From positions 44,661 through 108,660 of the forward strand of contig NZ_BPEV01000020.1 of NCBI RefSeq assembly GCF_019654955.1: 64,000 nt of DNA, written 5' to 3'. This DNA comes from Shewanella sp. KT0246 (GTDB taxonomy: Bacteria > Pseudomonadota > Gammaproteobacteria > Enterobacterales > Shewanellaceae). The translations under genes and the position numbers were made by a program. Of this stretch, positions 9,192 to 18,632 are shown in pieces (the first letter of the stretch is position 1; each line of letters opens with the position of its first letter). Below the pieces are notes generated by a model that was not told the DNA's origin, did not search any database, and saw nothing but the letters and a program-made list of their open reading frames with translations.

Positions 9192-11372
9192 ATGAGAGTG
9201 AGCATATTATCAGTAATGTCGTTGGCTACTATTCTGGTTGTGCCGATGCAGGTACTAGCCAAAGTTGTTACAACAAATGCGCCAACTGCGGGGAAGGTTT
9301 TGTGTGAAGGCAAAACCATTACGCCGATTTATGAGATCCAAGGAGCAGGTTCTACTAGTCCATTAGGTGCTGAGGGTGGCAATGAATCCATACATGAAGT
9401 AACCACCACAGGGGTGGTTACAGCTCGAGCCGATAGGTTGTATAAAGGTTTCTTTATCCAAGACCCACAAGGAGACGGCTCACCTTTGACATCTGATGGT
9501 ATTTTTGTGCATTGGGGAGACTCAGCACCAGCAAAAATCGTCCCAGGGATGGAAATCTGTGTCACAGGTAAAGTACAAGAGTATTCAGGCTTTACTCAAA
9601 TCAATATTGAACAGCAGCAAAAATTTACACTCGGCAACCATCTAGGTGAGCTTGCTGCCACGCCTTTACAGGTTCAAGAAGGCCAAAGTTTAGTGCAAGC
9701 TCTTGAGCGACTTGAAGGCATGAAAGTTGTGTTAACAACAGCGAGCGAAATGAAAGTTACGCGTTCATTTAGCCTCGATTATGACTCATACCGTAATAAC
9801 ATGGTGTTGTCACATCAAGCGCCATTGATTAAAGCTACTCAGGTTTATTCACCGTTATCCACCGACGCAATCGCATTGCATAGTGCCAATATAGCGAATC
9901 AGCTTGTTGTTGAATCTGATTATAAAGCTGAGCATGGCGAAGTGCCGTATTTTCCAAACTTTAATGCCGATAATGGTTATATTCGTATTGGTGATACCTT
10001 GACCAATATTGAGGGTGTTATTGGCTATAGCTATGATAAATATCGCTTTATGCCAATCAATGAGATTGGCGCCAGCGATTTTGTTCGTAATAACGACCGC
10101 AGCGTGGAGCCAGCGATCACTAATCAAGGTGACTTGCGTGTAGCCAGTTTTAATGTGCTGAATTTCTTTAATAGTGAATTTGGCGGTGATCCTAATCCAT
10201 TAGGTCACAATCGAGGTGCAAAGATTGAGTCAGAAATGCTGTTGCAGCGAACAAAAATCGTTAATGCAATGGCGGCAATGAATGCAGACATTATTGGCAT
10301 AATGGAAGTTGAAAATAATGGCTTTGGTGAGTTAAGTGCCATCCAGAACTTAGTTGAGGCACTTAATGCAAAGCTGCCAGCTGAACTTGCTTATCAATTT
10401 GTTGAAGTCACTGACAATGGTGGCTTTGTTGGCTCAGATGCCATTGCTGTCGGTCTGTTATATAGACCCGAAGTTGTCACTTTAGACGGTATAGCAAAGG
10501 TTATTGTTACGCCTGAACAACACATCGAAGAGGGAGTGGTGACACGTATCAATGATGGCGTGAAGGAAACCAACCCTGCTTATCATAAATATCAACGTCA
10601 CAGCTTAATGCAAGGCTTTTTGGTAAATGCTCAAAAACTGACAGTTGTGGTGAATCACTTTAAATCTAAAGGCTCAGGTTGCTTAGAGGACTGGTTAAGC
10701 TTTAATGAAGATTCTGAACCCGAGGACTTACAGGGCAAGTGTAATGCGTTTCGAGTCTCTGCCGCTAAGGTTATCGGTGAGTCGATAACAGACTTAGAAG
10801 GTGATGTGCTGGTTATAGGTGATTTGAATGCCTATGGCAAAGAAGATCCATTAGCAGTGCTAACAGATTATGATGCAAATCTTAACGAGCGTGTTATTAA
10901 AACTGCCTCACACACCCGCTTAAATGGACTTGCTCATGAGCCAAAAGGCATGGTGATTGATAAAGGGTTTGGACTGATTAATTTAAATGCTCAAGCACAT
11001 GGCGCAGCGACGTACTCATATAGCTATAATGGTGAGCTAGGTAATTTAGATCATGCCTTAGGTAATAGTAGCTTAGCAGCACGTTTGGTGGCTATTGAAG
11101 ATTGGCATATCAATTCAGTTGAATCTAACTTGTTCGAATACAGCAGTAAATATACTGGAGAGCTAGCTAAGTCTGACAATGTTTACTCTTCATCTGATCA
11201 CGATCCAGTACTCATTGCCCTAGCATACCCTCAAGCGTCAGAGACTAAAGACGGTGAAATTAAAGAAAAAGCTGGTGGCAGTTTAGGTTATTTAGGCTTG
11301 TTACTTTTATTGGCCTTATGCCTTGGTCGCAAGTTTACGCTGCGAGTGAATCAACTTATCACTAATTACTAA
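9192..11372 (+). CDS. Extracellular endonuclease (ExeM/NucH type) with GlyGly-CTERM anchor
   Basis: A 726-residue exported nuclease. After a signal peptide (cleavage near VLAKV) comes an OB-fold segment (GVVTARADRLYKGFFIQDP) as in YhcR-like nucleases. It is followed by an endonuclease/exonuclease/phosphatase domain: ASFNVLNFFNS, GIMEVENNG with the metal Glu, VVNHFKSKGSGC, VIGDLNAYG and the terminal SSSDHDPVLIA. The C-terminus AGGSLGYLGLLLLLALCLGR followed by basic residues is a GlyGly-CTERM sorting signal, processed by rhombosortase and linked to type II secretion. Shewanella ExeM proteins degrade extracellular DNA in biofilms. This copy appears to lack an extra N-terminal lamin-tail domain. 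It is monocistronic. Confidence 0.92.
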   Translation: MRVSILSVMSLATILVVPMQVLAKVVTTNAPTAGKVLCEGKTITPIYEIQGAGSTSPLGAEGGNESIHEVTTTGVVTARADRLYKGFFIQDPQGDGSPLTSDGIFVHWGDSAPAKIVPGMEICVTGKVQEYSGFTQINIEQQQKFTLGNHLGELAATPLQVQEGQSLVQALERLEGMKVVLTTASEMKVTRSFSLDYDSYRNNMVLSHQAPLIKATQVYSPLSTDAIALHSANIANQLVVESDYKAEHGEVPYFPNFNADNGYIRIGDTLTNIEGVIGYSYDKYRFMPINEIGASDFVRNNDRSVEPAITNQGDLRVASFNVLNFFNSEFGGDPNPLGHNRGAKIESEMLLQRTKIVNAMAAMNADIIGIMEVENNGFGELSAIQNLVEALNAKLPAELAYQFVEVTDNGGFVGSDAIAVGLLYRPEVVTLDGIAKVIVTPEQHIEEGVVTRINDGVKETNPAYHKYQRHSLMQGFLVNAQKLTVVVNHFKSKGSGCLEDWLSFNEDSEPEDLQGKCNAFRVSAAKVIGESITDLEGDVLVIGDLNAYGKEDPLAVLTDYDANLNERVIKTASHTRLNGLAHEPKGMVIDKGFGLINLNAQAHGAATYSYSYNGELGNLDHALGNSSLAARLVAIEDWHINSVESNLFEYSSKYTGELAKSDNVYSSSDHDPVLIALAYPQASETKDGEIKEKAGGSLGYLGLLLLLALCLGRKFTLRVNQLITNY

Positions 11373-11403
11373 ATTACTAAATTACTAATTGCAATAAAGT
11401 AAT

Positions 11404-11430
11404 AAAAAAGGAGCCTAAGGCTCCTTTTTT
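11404..11430. terminator. Bidirectional terminator
   Basis: A perfect 12-bp stem (AAAAAAGGAGCC / GGCTCCTTTTTT) with a TAA loop lies between the nuclease gene and the convergent PepSY gene and can serve both. Confidence 0.9.
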
Positions 11431-11443
11431 CGGGGGAATCGAT

Positions 11444-12562
11444 TCAAGCCGCTGACTGGGAGTCTATGGCCACTCTGGTGCGTTTGGCTATGACTTTTTG
11501 TTGGCGACGACTCCAATATAAATACAGACCGGTGAAGCCTAAAATAACAGGCATTAGGCCTACAAAACACCAGATTATGCGAGTAATCAGCCCGCCAAAG
11601 TAACCAAAATGTAGTTTACGAAAGCTATCTAGAAATACCATCAGAAAGCCCGCATCACGTATATCTTGTTTTTGGACTAATTCACCACTGGTTTTATCAA
11701 AGCTGACAATACTTGAGTATTCGCTATTGAGAGGGTTGTTGGTCTCTACAGCACCATAGAAAGTAATATTTCGGTCAGGCTCATGGGGCATTGCAAGATA
11801 CCCTGCTTGATAGGTGGGGATCTCTTTTGAGCTTTGTATTCTTAAGGTTTCAAACGAAATATCTGGGCTATGAAGTGGGGCGGTAATATAGACGTGTCCG
11901 CTGTCGCCATGCTCATTGATTTCATGCAATATGCCAGCGATATTCCAATAACCACCAGTGAACGCCATGATAAGTAAAATTGGCGAGCTTAAAATACCGA
12001 TAAACTTATGGATATCACTAAATAAAATACGCCTCACAGCTTTGATGCGCATGGTGAATAATTTAGCCCAAAAGCGTCGATATAAAATAATGCCACTAAT
12101 ACCTAAAAACAGCATAATTAACGCTGCAGCAAAACCAACCCAAGCCCCTTTAACTTCAAGCAAAAACGTATAATGCAGCTCTAATAACCAATCGGTGATG
12201 TAATGTCCCATAGGTTGAGATTGAGACAATAGCTCTCCTGTGTACTGGTTAATGTAAATCTTTTCCCAATCTTCTGTACCGCGCTTTATTAAATAACCCG
12301 CATCAGAACGCTGCTTATCATCAAATAGTTCCCAACCTCCCAGTTCGTACTCTGGATTAGCATCGAGTGTGGTTTGCATCAGTGTATCTAGGCTGACACG
12401 TTCGGTTGTATTGTCTGCCTCAACCACCATGTGGGCAGGACGCAACAGGCTATCTATTTCGACTTTAAAAACCAAAATGCTGCCGGTTATTGAAATGATC
12501 AATAACGGCAGCATAGCAATTAGCGCTCCATAAGAGTGCCACTTAAATAATGTTTTTCTCAT
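11444..12562 (-). CDS. PepSY-associated transmembrane protein, likely iron-siderophore related
   Basis: This 372-residue inner-membrane protein begins with the typical FKWHSYGALIAMLPLLIISITG helix (about residues 7-32) and has further TM segments near 135-160, 185-210 and 325-355. The soluble parts are PepSY-type. Proteins of this class are often encoded beside siderophore receptors and some are ferric-siderophore reductases; reductase activity is inferred. It follows the receptor gene by 61 bp on the same strand, but a hairpin terminator lies between them, so it is probably made at a lower level than the receptor. Confidence 0.88.
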   Translation of the reverse strand: MRKTLFKWHSYGALIAMLPLLIISITGSILVFKVEIDSLLRPAHMVVEADNTTERVSLDTLMQTTLDANPEYELGGWELFDDKQRSDAGYLIKRGTEDWEKIYINQYTGELLSQSQPMGHYITDWLLELHYTFLLEVKGAWVGFAAALIMLFLGISGIILYRRFWAKLFTMRIKAVRRILFSDIHKFIGILSSPILLIMAFTGGYWNIAGILHEINEHGDSGHVYITAPLHSPDISFETLRIQSSKEIPTYQAGYLAMPHEPDRNITFYGAVETNNPLNSEYSSIVSFDKTSGELVQKQDIRDAGFLMVFLDSFRKLHFGYFGGLITRIIWCFVGLMPVILGFTGLYLYWSRRQQKVIAKRTRVAIDSQSAA

Positions 12563-12581
12563 AATTGACTCTAATTAATAC

Positions 12582-12615
12582 AAAAAGGCTTCTTGCCTTG
12601 AGACAAGAAGCCTTT
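12582..12615 (-). terminator. Intercistronic terminator/attenuator between receptor and PepSY gene
   Basis: A 12-bp perfect stem (AAAGGCTTCTTG / CAAGAAGCCTTT, 8-nt loop) lies between the receptor stop and the PepSY start, with a T run on the minus strand. It probably ends most receptor transcripts and lets a fraction read through. Confidence 0.8.
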
Positions 12616-12623
12616 AATGAAAC

Positions 12624-14771
12624 TTAAAGTTTCCAGGTTAATGTTGCACTGTAATTTGCTGGAGCGCCATAAAAGCCTTGAGCCCAATACAAGCTGGTGA
12701 TGTATTTTTCATCGGTTATATTGTTGGCGTTAACAGTTAATTGAATATCATCAGTAAATTGATATTTAGCCATTAAATCAACGATGGCATAGGCTTCTTG
12801 TTCAGTGATAATTTCTTGTCCTGCATTATCGAAACCATCTGCGACGATGCCTTGTTTACGAGAAGTATCATCTTGCCAGCGCATGTTTACACCAAAGAAT
12901 AGCCCTTCGATATTTTGAAACTCGTAAGTTGCAGCTAGCTTTAATAGTTTTTCTGGAGTGTAATCAGCAACAACATCATCGCCTTTAATTTCAAAATCTG
13001 TGTAACCAATACTGGCTTGAAGGCCTGTGTAGAGCTCACCTGCAAATTCGATTTCAAAGCCTTTACTGTTAATTCCGTCAGCACCAACATAACGGTGTTG
13101 ATCTGGTGGAAGCAAAATTGTAGATTCATCTAGTGTGGCTAAGTTAGTTTGTTCCACATCGAAATAAGCTAGGCTGGCTATCAGATTGCCATCAAATAAC
13201 TCACTCTTGATCCCGATTTCTTTGCTTTCACCTGTGACCGGATCTAGCATCTGATCATTAATATCAAGCTCTTTTTGGGCTAAGAAGGTTTCTGTGTAAC
13301 TGGCGTAAGCAATGACCTCAGGTCTAAAGCGATACACCATACCTAAGTAAGGAATAAACTCACTGGCATCAGTTTCTTGGTCAACACTGTAGGCTTCGCC
13401 GCTCGCTTCCCAAGTGTTATAACGCCCACCTGCAATTAAGTGCATATCTTCAAATAGGTTGAATCGACCAGTGAAGTAAGCGGCTTGTTGTTTGGTGCGA
13501 ACATCACTGCCAGTTAACCCATCGTTAAATGTAGGCTTAGGTGTATTACCATCCCAATCATTTAAATCTGGCATAGCAGGGAAACCATTACCTGTGGTGT
13601 AGTCGTATAACGAAGTGTCGTTGTACGTTAATTCAGCATGGTTAATACCGACAACAAGTTGGTGATTGCGACCGAATAAATCAAAGTTACCATCAACATA
13701 TAAGTCAGCTAAATCAGTGGTTTCATCTAGGTCATACTCACTGCCGTAACCCGTAAGGCCCAAGCCTGTGGTTTTATCTGGAGTGCCATAAACATAGAAT
13801 AGTTCGGTATCTTCGTCAGTGACTTTATGAGAATAAGTTCCGCGTAAACGCCAGTCATCATTAAAGTAGTGGCTTATTTCAAATACGGTATTATTTTTTT
13901 CGACTTGCCAATTTGACCAATCAGCAGAAGTGTTGGTTGAGCGATCATAGTTGGTTGCACTTCCATCAGTATAATAAAGGGGTAAAGCGCCCCAGTTATT
14001 GCCTGTTGCATCGTTATCAATGTAGCTGTGGCTCAATGAGATAGTCGTGTTGTCAGTAATTTCAGCTTCGATAAACGCATATAAGACATTCTTATCTTGC
14101 TCGTAACGGTCAAGGTAAGAGTCTTGTTGGTGCTTAACGGCAACGGCGCGGGCTGACACTTTATCTGTAATGGCAATTGAGCCATCAAGTTCAAGACGGG
14201 CATTGTTATCACTGCCGTAAGTGCCTGATATTAATAATTGATCTTCGACGGTTGGACGTTTACGAATAAAATTAACTGTTGCCGATGGATTACCGACTCC
14301 CGTCATTAGTCCATTTGCACCACGAATAACTTCGATTCGGTCATAAATTGCGGTGTCTTCATCAGCATGGTTATTACCCGAGGTGAGCGGTAAACCAATA
14401 CCATCGATTTGGAAATTGGTTACGTCAAAACCGCGTGCGGTATAATATGTTCTATCAGTTTCAATCCGTTCAACATTGATGCCTGTCGCGGTATCTAGCA
14501 CAGAGTTGATATCGGTTAGCTGGAAGTCTTTCATTTGTGCTTCAGTGATCACCGAAACAGATTGAGGAATATCTGTAATCGCTAGATCGAGACGCGATGC
14601 GCCGCTTGCAGAGTGAGCATTATAGCCTTGGATGTAGCGACCTTTAACTTCAATGACTTCTAAGTTCGTAGTTTCATCAGGAGTATCTTTAACATCGTTT
14701 TCAGCCGCTGAAGCACACTGAATGACACTAAAAGCACATAATATGGACAAGTATATGGGACTAAGTTTCAT
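12624..14771 (-). CDS. TonB-dependent siderophore receptor
   Basis: A 715-residue outer-membrane receptor. It has a signal peptide ending near ASA, a TonB-box-like EVIEVKGRYIQG, then a plug domain (LDLAITDIPQSVSVITEAQ; DTATGINVERIETDRTYYTARGF; YDRIEVIRGANGLMTGVGNPSATVNFIRKRP). A 22-strand-type barrel ends in the aromatic C-terminus YSATLTWKL. These plug motifs belong to the siderophore-receptor branch (FhuE/FpvA/FoxA-like). The exact siderophore is not readable. A perfect 7-1-7 Fur box lies 115 bp upstream, so iron repression is expected. Confidence 0.94.
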   Translation of the reverse strand: MKLSPIYLSILCAFSVIQCASAAENDVKDTPDETTNLEVIEVKGRYIQGYNAHSASGASRLDLAITDIPQSVSVITEAQMKDFQLTDINSVLDTATGINVERIETDRTYYTARGFDVTNFQIDGIGLPLTSGNNHADEDTAIYDRIEVIRGANGLMTGVGNPSATVNFIRKRPTVEDQLLISGTYGSDNNARLELDGSIAITDKVSARAVAVKHQQDSYLDRYEQDKNVLYAFIEAEITDNTTISLSHSYIDNDATGNNWGALPLYYTDGSATNYDRSTNTSADWSNWQVEKNNTVFEISHYFNDDWRLRGTYSHKVTDEDTELFYVYGTPDKTTGLGLTGYGSEYDLDETTDLADLYVDGNFDLFGRNHQLVVGINHAELTYNDTSLYDYTTGNGFPAMPDLNDWDGNTPKPTFNDGLTGSDVRTKQQAAYFTGRFNLFEDMHLIAGGRYNTWEASGEAYSVDQETDASEFIPYLGMVYRFRPEVIAYASYTETFLAQKELDINDQMLDPVTGESKEIGIKSELFDGNLIASLAYFDVEQTNLATLDESTILLPPDQHRYVGADGINSKGFEIEFAGELYTGLQASIGYTDFEIKGDDVVADYTPEKLLKLAATYEFQNIEGLFFGVNMRWQDDTSRKQGIVADGFDNAGQEIITEQEAYAIVDLMAKYQFTDDIQLTVNANNITDEKYITSLYWAQGFYGAPANYSATLTWKL

Positions 14772-15113
14772 AATTTCATCATCTTAACTGCTATGTAAGC
14801 CTAATGCTTACTATTAAAATTTGGTTGTTTTCTGGCTTGAGTTTTTTTCGCAACAGATGATAAATAAAAGTTAACCAAATATAAATGAAAATCATTATCA
14901 TTTACATTTGGTGGGTTTTGTAAATTTTATGAAAATACTTTATTGAGATTGTGCTGTTGGTTTTGAGCTGTGGTCTTCAAAGAACATAAACAATCCAAGT
15001 TGATTGCTATAGTCCAAATGCTAAAGTCGAAATTTATTTGATTTTTTTATACATTCGGTATGACAAAACCTGTATAAACGTTCTGCATTAATGCCCCCAA
15101 AGAGAGCTTTTAA
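14772..15113. other. Divergent intergenic region, siderophore receptor / DUF1624 gene
   Basis: 342 bp without a gene. It holds the Fur box at 14886-14900. The rest is AT-rich promoter-type sequence for the two divergent genes, with no further structure that I can support. Confidence 0.6.
14886..14900 (-). promoter_or_regulatory. Fur box upstream of the siderophore receptor
   Basis: TGAAAATCATTATCA matches the symmetric 7-1-7 Fur pattern TGANAATNATTNTCA at all 12 specified positions. It lies 115 bp before the receptor start. The divergent DUF1624 gene starts 214 bp away on the other side and could in principle be affected too. Confidence 0.88.
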
Positions 15114-16268
15114 ATGAACACTATGAGCCCGTCGGTGCTAAAAAAACGCATTGATAGTATCGATATTATGCGTGGTATCGTCATGTTGATTATGTTGTTA
15201 GATCATGTGAGGGAACGTTTCTTTTTCCATGAGCAGGTCAGCGATCCTATGATGCTAGACAGTACCAGTACGGGGCTGTTTTTAAGTCGCTTTGCGGCGC
15301 ACTTTTGTGCGCCGACCTTTGTATTTTTAACGGGTGTTTCAGCATGGCTTTATAGTCATCCTCAACATGGCCCGCAGCGAAATGGGCGTGAATTCTTAAT
15401 GAAACGCGGCCTATTTATCATCGCCCTAGAATGTACGGTCATTACCTTCCAGTGGATGGGTAATTACGACATGATTTGGTTACAGGTCATGTGGGCTATC
15501 GGTATTAGTATGCTAGCGCTAGCGGCATTAATAGGTTTGCCAAGAGTGTGGTTGGCAATTATTGGGTTAGTGATTGTATTTGGCCATAACGCATTGACGC
15601 CAATCAACTTTGAGCCAGGTGAGTGGGGCTATACGATTTGGGCAATACTGCATGATCGCGGTAATATTTTACCAAACGATTTTGTAGGTATTCGTGCAAG
15701 TTATCCGGTCTTGCCTTGGATTGGAGTGATTTTATTAGGCTATGTGATGGCGCCTATTTACAGCGCGAGTTTTGATGATGCTAAACGCCACAAAATTCTC
15801 ATAGGGCTGGGTTTGGGGTGTTTTGCAATTTTTGCCATTTTACGTGGCTTTAATATTTATGGTGAAACCTTAGATTGGCAGCAAGGTGAAAGCTTATTGA
15901 TGACATTAAAGTCGGTATTTAATGTGACTAAGTATCCACCGTCGTTAGCGTTTCTGTTGGTTACAATAGGTGGCACCTTATTGTGCTTACGTGCACTGGA
16001 AAAAGTCGACCCTAAGTACGGTAAAATATTATCGACCTTCGGTTCAGCACCGATGTTTTTCTATATTGTGCATTTATATCTATTGCTGTTTATGTATCAG
16101 TTCGCAATCAACGTTATAGGGCCTAACTATGGTGATTTATATGGCTTTACCCATATAGGTTGGGTATGGACGGTGACAGTGATTTTAGCGGTGTTACTGT
16201 ACTTTCCAACTAAATGGTTTAGTCAGTATAAACACCAGAGCAAACAAGCTTGGATTAAATACTTATAA
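15114..16268 (+). CDS. DUF1624 (heparan-alpha-glucosaminide acetyltransferase-like) membrane protein
   Basis: A 384-residue polytopic inner-membrane protein with about ten hydrophobic segments. It begins with the family signature RIDSIDIMRGIVMLIMLLDHVRE, where the His is the putative acyl-acceptor position. Further conserved parts are FAAHFCAPTFVFLTGVSAWLY and the C-terminal FGSAPMFFYIVHLYLL. DUF1624/YeiB relatives are predicted membrane acyltransferases that modify sugars; substrate and activity here are unknown. AGAGAG precedes the ATG. It is monocistronic, with a very strong terminator shared with purC. Confidence 0.9.
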   Translation: MNTMSPSVLKKRIDSIDIMRGIVMLIMLLDHVRERFFFHEQVSDPMMLDSTSTGLFLSRFAAHFCAPTFVFLTGVSAWLYSHPQHGPQRNGREFLMKRGLFIIALECTVITFQWMGNYDMIWLQVMWAIGISMLALAALIGLPRVWLAIIGLVIVFGHNALTPINFEPGEWGYTIWAILHDRGNILPNDFVGIRASYPVLPWIGVILLGYVMAPIYSASFDDAKRHKILIGLGLGCFAIFAILRGFNIYGETLDWQQGESLLMTLKSVFNVTKYPPSLAFLLVTIGGTLLCLRALEKVDPKYGKILSTFGSAPMFFYIVHLYLLLFMYQFAINVIGPNYGDLYGFTHIGWVWTVTVILAVLLYFPTKWFSQYKHQSKQAWIKYL

Positions 16269-16288
16269 AACTCATTAGTACAAGACAC

Positions 16289-16315
16289 AAAAAAGGCGCC
16301 TCGAGGCGCCTTTTT
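16289..16315. terminator. Bidirectional terminator, perfect palindrome
   Basis: An 11-bp stem (AAAAAGGCGCC / GGCGCCTTTTT) with a TCGA loop lies between the DUF1624 gene and convergent purC. It is flanked by A and T runs, so it acts on both strands. Confidence 0.92.
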
Positions 16316-16332
16316 AGGATGTATTGTATTTG

Positions 16333-17436
16333 CTAATCGATTAAGTCGTAATTTTCACGTAAGACTTTAATGATATCAGCTTTAGGGTTTTCAGGAAGCT
16401 TAATGCTGCTACCTGTGACTTTTTCAGCAACACCAGTATAGGTACGAGATACATTCATCATCGCTTCTAGTGGTAAGTCGTTATCACGTGCTAAAGCTTC
16501 ACGCTCAGGCATTCTGTCTTTATTTAATAATATGTCAGCATCGTCAAAATGGTTAAGTAAGAACTGACGGAAACCTTCTTTAGAATTTTCCACAATCTTG
16601 CCATCACGGTAAGCAGCGCCATCCCAAATACGTGACGAATCTGGTGTGCCAACTTCATCCATGTAAATCAGTTTTGAGTTACCGTCTTTGTCGTCCACAT
16701 AACCAAATTCAAACTTAGTATCGACAAACATTTGATCGTGACTACTCAAAGCATCAGAAATAACCTTAAAGCCTTGTTTAAGAAGCTTTTCGTATAAGTC
16801 GATATCTGAAGCCTGCTCAAATCCAAATGCTTCAACATTCGCTTCTATGTCTGCGCGGCTAATATTAACATCATCTTGTTCTGGCACACCTGGGATTCCA
16901 GTTAAAATCCCTTTCGTTGAAGGCGTAATCAGTAGCTCAGGTAATTTTTGATCTTTCTTTAGCCCTTCAGGCAATGTTATTCCGCAAAACTCACGCTCAC
17001 CTTTAGCGTATGCACGCCACATTGAGCCAGTTATATATTGACGACAAATTGCTTCAACTTTGATTGGACGCGCTTTTTGAACAATCCATACAAATGGGTG
17101 TGGGATATCTAAGATGTGGCTGTCAGCTAAGCCGTTTTCAGCAAAAAGCTTAAACCAATGGTTTGAAATCGCATTGAGTGCCGCGCCTTTACCGGGAATA
17201 CCTTGCAGGTTACCTTCACCGTGGAAAATACAGTCAAACGCAGAGATACGGTCACTGATCACCATGATAGCCAGTGGCGTATCAGCAGGGACATCGTAGC
17301 CTTTGTCGCTAATAAGGCGACGGCTATCAGTATCTGTTAGCCAATAAACACTGCGGACTTTACCGCTATGAACCGGTTTATCGGTGCGGATAGGCAAATC
17401 ATTGTTAATTGCGAGAACTGAATCAGCAAGACTCAT
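16333..17436 (-). CDS. purC: SAICAR synthase (phosphoribosylaminoimidazole-succinocarboxamide synthase)
   Basis: A 367-residue cytoplasmic enzyme of the long SAICAR synthetase type, which joins CAIR and aspartate with ATP in purine biosynthesis. Motifs seen: [12 protein letters not shown] (glycine-rich nucleotide loop), [32 protein letters not shown] and [17 protein letters not shown]. It is longer than the ~237-residue E. coli PurC and matches the ~367-residue form typical of Vibrio and Shewanella. The gene stands alone. No PurR-type box was found in the 245 bp upstream. Confidence 0.95.
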   Translation of the reverse strand: MSLADSVLAINNDLPIRTDKPVHSGKVRSVYWLTDTDSRRLISDKGYDVPADTPLAIMVISDRISAFDCIFHGEGNLQGIPGKGAALNAISNHWFKLFAENGLADSHILDIPHPFVWIVQKARPIKVEAICRQYITGSMWRAYAKGEREFCGITLPEGLKKDQKLPELLITPSTKGILTGIPGVPEQDDVNISRADIEANVEAFGFEQASDIDLYEKLLKQGFKVISDALSSHDQMFVDTKFEFGYVDDKDGNSKLIYMDEVGTPDSSRIWDGAAYRDGKIVENSKEGFRQFLLNHFDDADILLNKDRMPEREALARDNDLPLEAMMNVSRTYTGVAEKVTGSSIKLPENPKADIIKVLRENYDLID

Positions 17437-17591
17437 GACCAGTGTTCCTTAGATGTTAGGTGTAGGGATTATCCATGATGGAGCAGGATATATAGCTATT
17501 TTAATGGCGGCTATTTTACCTTTATTAAGCAAGATTTCCATGGTTATCAGGCGGCTAAACTCTTAATCCTGTATAGCGAATACTGAAGACG

Positions 17592-17616
17592 ATAAACCGC
17601 GTTTTTAGCGGTTTAT
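17592..17616. other. Hairpin between purC and the EamA transporter gene
   Basis: ATAAACCGC and GCGGTTTAT form a perfect 9-bp inverted repeat around a 7-nt loop, about 155 bp upstream of purC and 66 bp upstream of the transporter GTG. It has no T tail, so it may be an operator or leader structure rather than a terminator. Confidence 0.45.
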
Positions 17617-17681
17617 TAGTCGGCTATATTCAGGCAGTATGTTGCAAAATATGAGTTCATTTCAGAAGAGTTGCCAATTTC

Positions 17682-18632
17682 GTGAGTCATACCCGTTTAG
17701 GACTAATCTTTGTTTCGGTTGCCGTTATTTTTTGGGGCATTTTACCCATAGCGCTTAAGCTATCAGGTGGGTTTATTGATCCGGTTTCGCTAACTTGGTT
17801 TCGGTTTCTAGTCGCTTTTATGGTGACGTATTTTTTACAGTGGCGCTTTGGTGCACTTAGGCAATTTGTAGATTTATCTCAAGGGGATTGGCTGCGGTTA
17901 TCAACTGCGGGCATTCTGTTAATGTGTAATTACACCTCCTTTGTGTATTCATTGGATTATTTATCGCCGGGGACTGCACAACTTAATTTTCAAACCGCAC
18001 CGTTTTATTTGGCATTTGGCGGCGCGTTATTTTTTAAAGAACGCTTAACAGCGTTGCAGTTAACTTGTTTTGCAACCTTGGCATTAGGGGTTTTATTGTT
18101 TTTCCATCCAAGCTTGGATGTATCGGCTTCCAATGCTAGTCAAATAGGCTTTGGCGTGTTAATCGTGCAATTTTCTGTATTATCTTGGACCAGTTATGCA
18201 CTGCTGCAAAAGTCATTAATCACAAAATTATCGCCAAATAATGTGTTGTTATTTATTTATGGCTTAGGTGTTTTATTGATGGCGCCATTAAGTGACTTTA
18301 GCCAATTTAAGTCGATGACTAATCATCAATGGTTAGTCATCGTTTTCTGTGCCGCGAATACGCTTATAGCCTACGGATGTTTTGGGCAAGCGATGAAGTA
18401 TTGGCCAACAGCACAAGTCAGTGCCATGTTAGCTCTGACGCCAGTGCTGAGTTTTACCGCTAATGCTGTGGTGGTTGAACTAGGATTATGGCCAAATATC
18501 TTTAGGGCTGACGCTATTGATATATGGTCGTTGTTGGGCATTATTTTAATTGTTGGTTCGGTATTTGTGGTTCAGATCTGGCCTTTGTACCAACAAAAAC
18601 GCCTTAAAAGCAGCAAGGCGTTTGAAGATTAA
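17682..18632 (+). CDS. DMT-superfamily (EamA) transporter
   Basis: A 316-residue inner-membrane protein with ten predicted TM helices in two EamA repeats, of the RhaT/YdcZ-like drug/metabolite exporter superfamily. The first repeat holds LTWFRFLVAFMVTYFLQW and FQTAPFYLAFGGALFFKERLT. The second has AQVSAMLALTPVLSFTAN. The start is GTG with AGAAGAG about 11 nt upstream. The substrate is unknown. Its last 4 bp overlap the end of the convergent LpxR-type gene, and its 3' coding end contains that gene's terminator. Confidence 0.9.
   Translation: MSHTRLGLIFVSVAVIFWGILPIALKLSGGFIDPVSLTWFRFLVAFMVTYFLQWRFGALRQFVDLSQGDWLRLSTAGILLMCNYTSFVYSLDYLSPGTAQLNFQTAPFYLAFGGALFFKERLTALQLTCFATLALGVLLFFHPSLDVSASNASQIGFGVLIVQFSVLSWTSYALLQKSLITKLSPNNVLLFIYGLGVLLMAPLSDFSQFKSMTNHQWLVIVFCAANTLIAYGCFGQAMKYWPTAQVSAMLALTPVLSFTANAVVVELGLWPNIFRADAIDIWSLLGIILIVGSVFVVQIWPLYQQKRLKSSKAFED
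18595..18623 (-). terminator. Terminator of the LpxR-type gene, embedded in the EamA coding end
   Basis: AAACGCCTT / AAGGCGTTT form a 9-bp stem with a 9-nt loop. Read on the minus strand it lies just after the LpxR-type stop codon and is followed by TTTTTG. On the plus strand it is coding sequence for the last residues of the transporter. Confidence 0.7.

Noticed and set aside
17437..17681. PurR box upstream of purC
   Set aside because: No ACGCAAACGTTTGCGT-like dyad was found; only an unrelated hairpin at 17592-17616.
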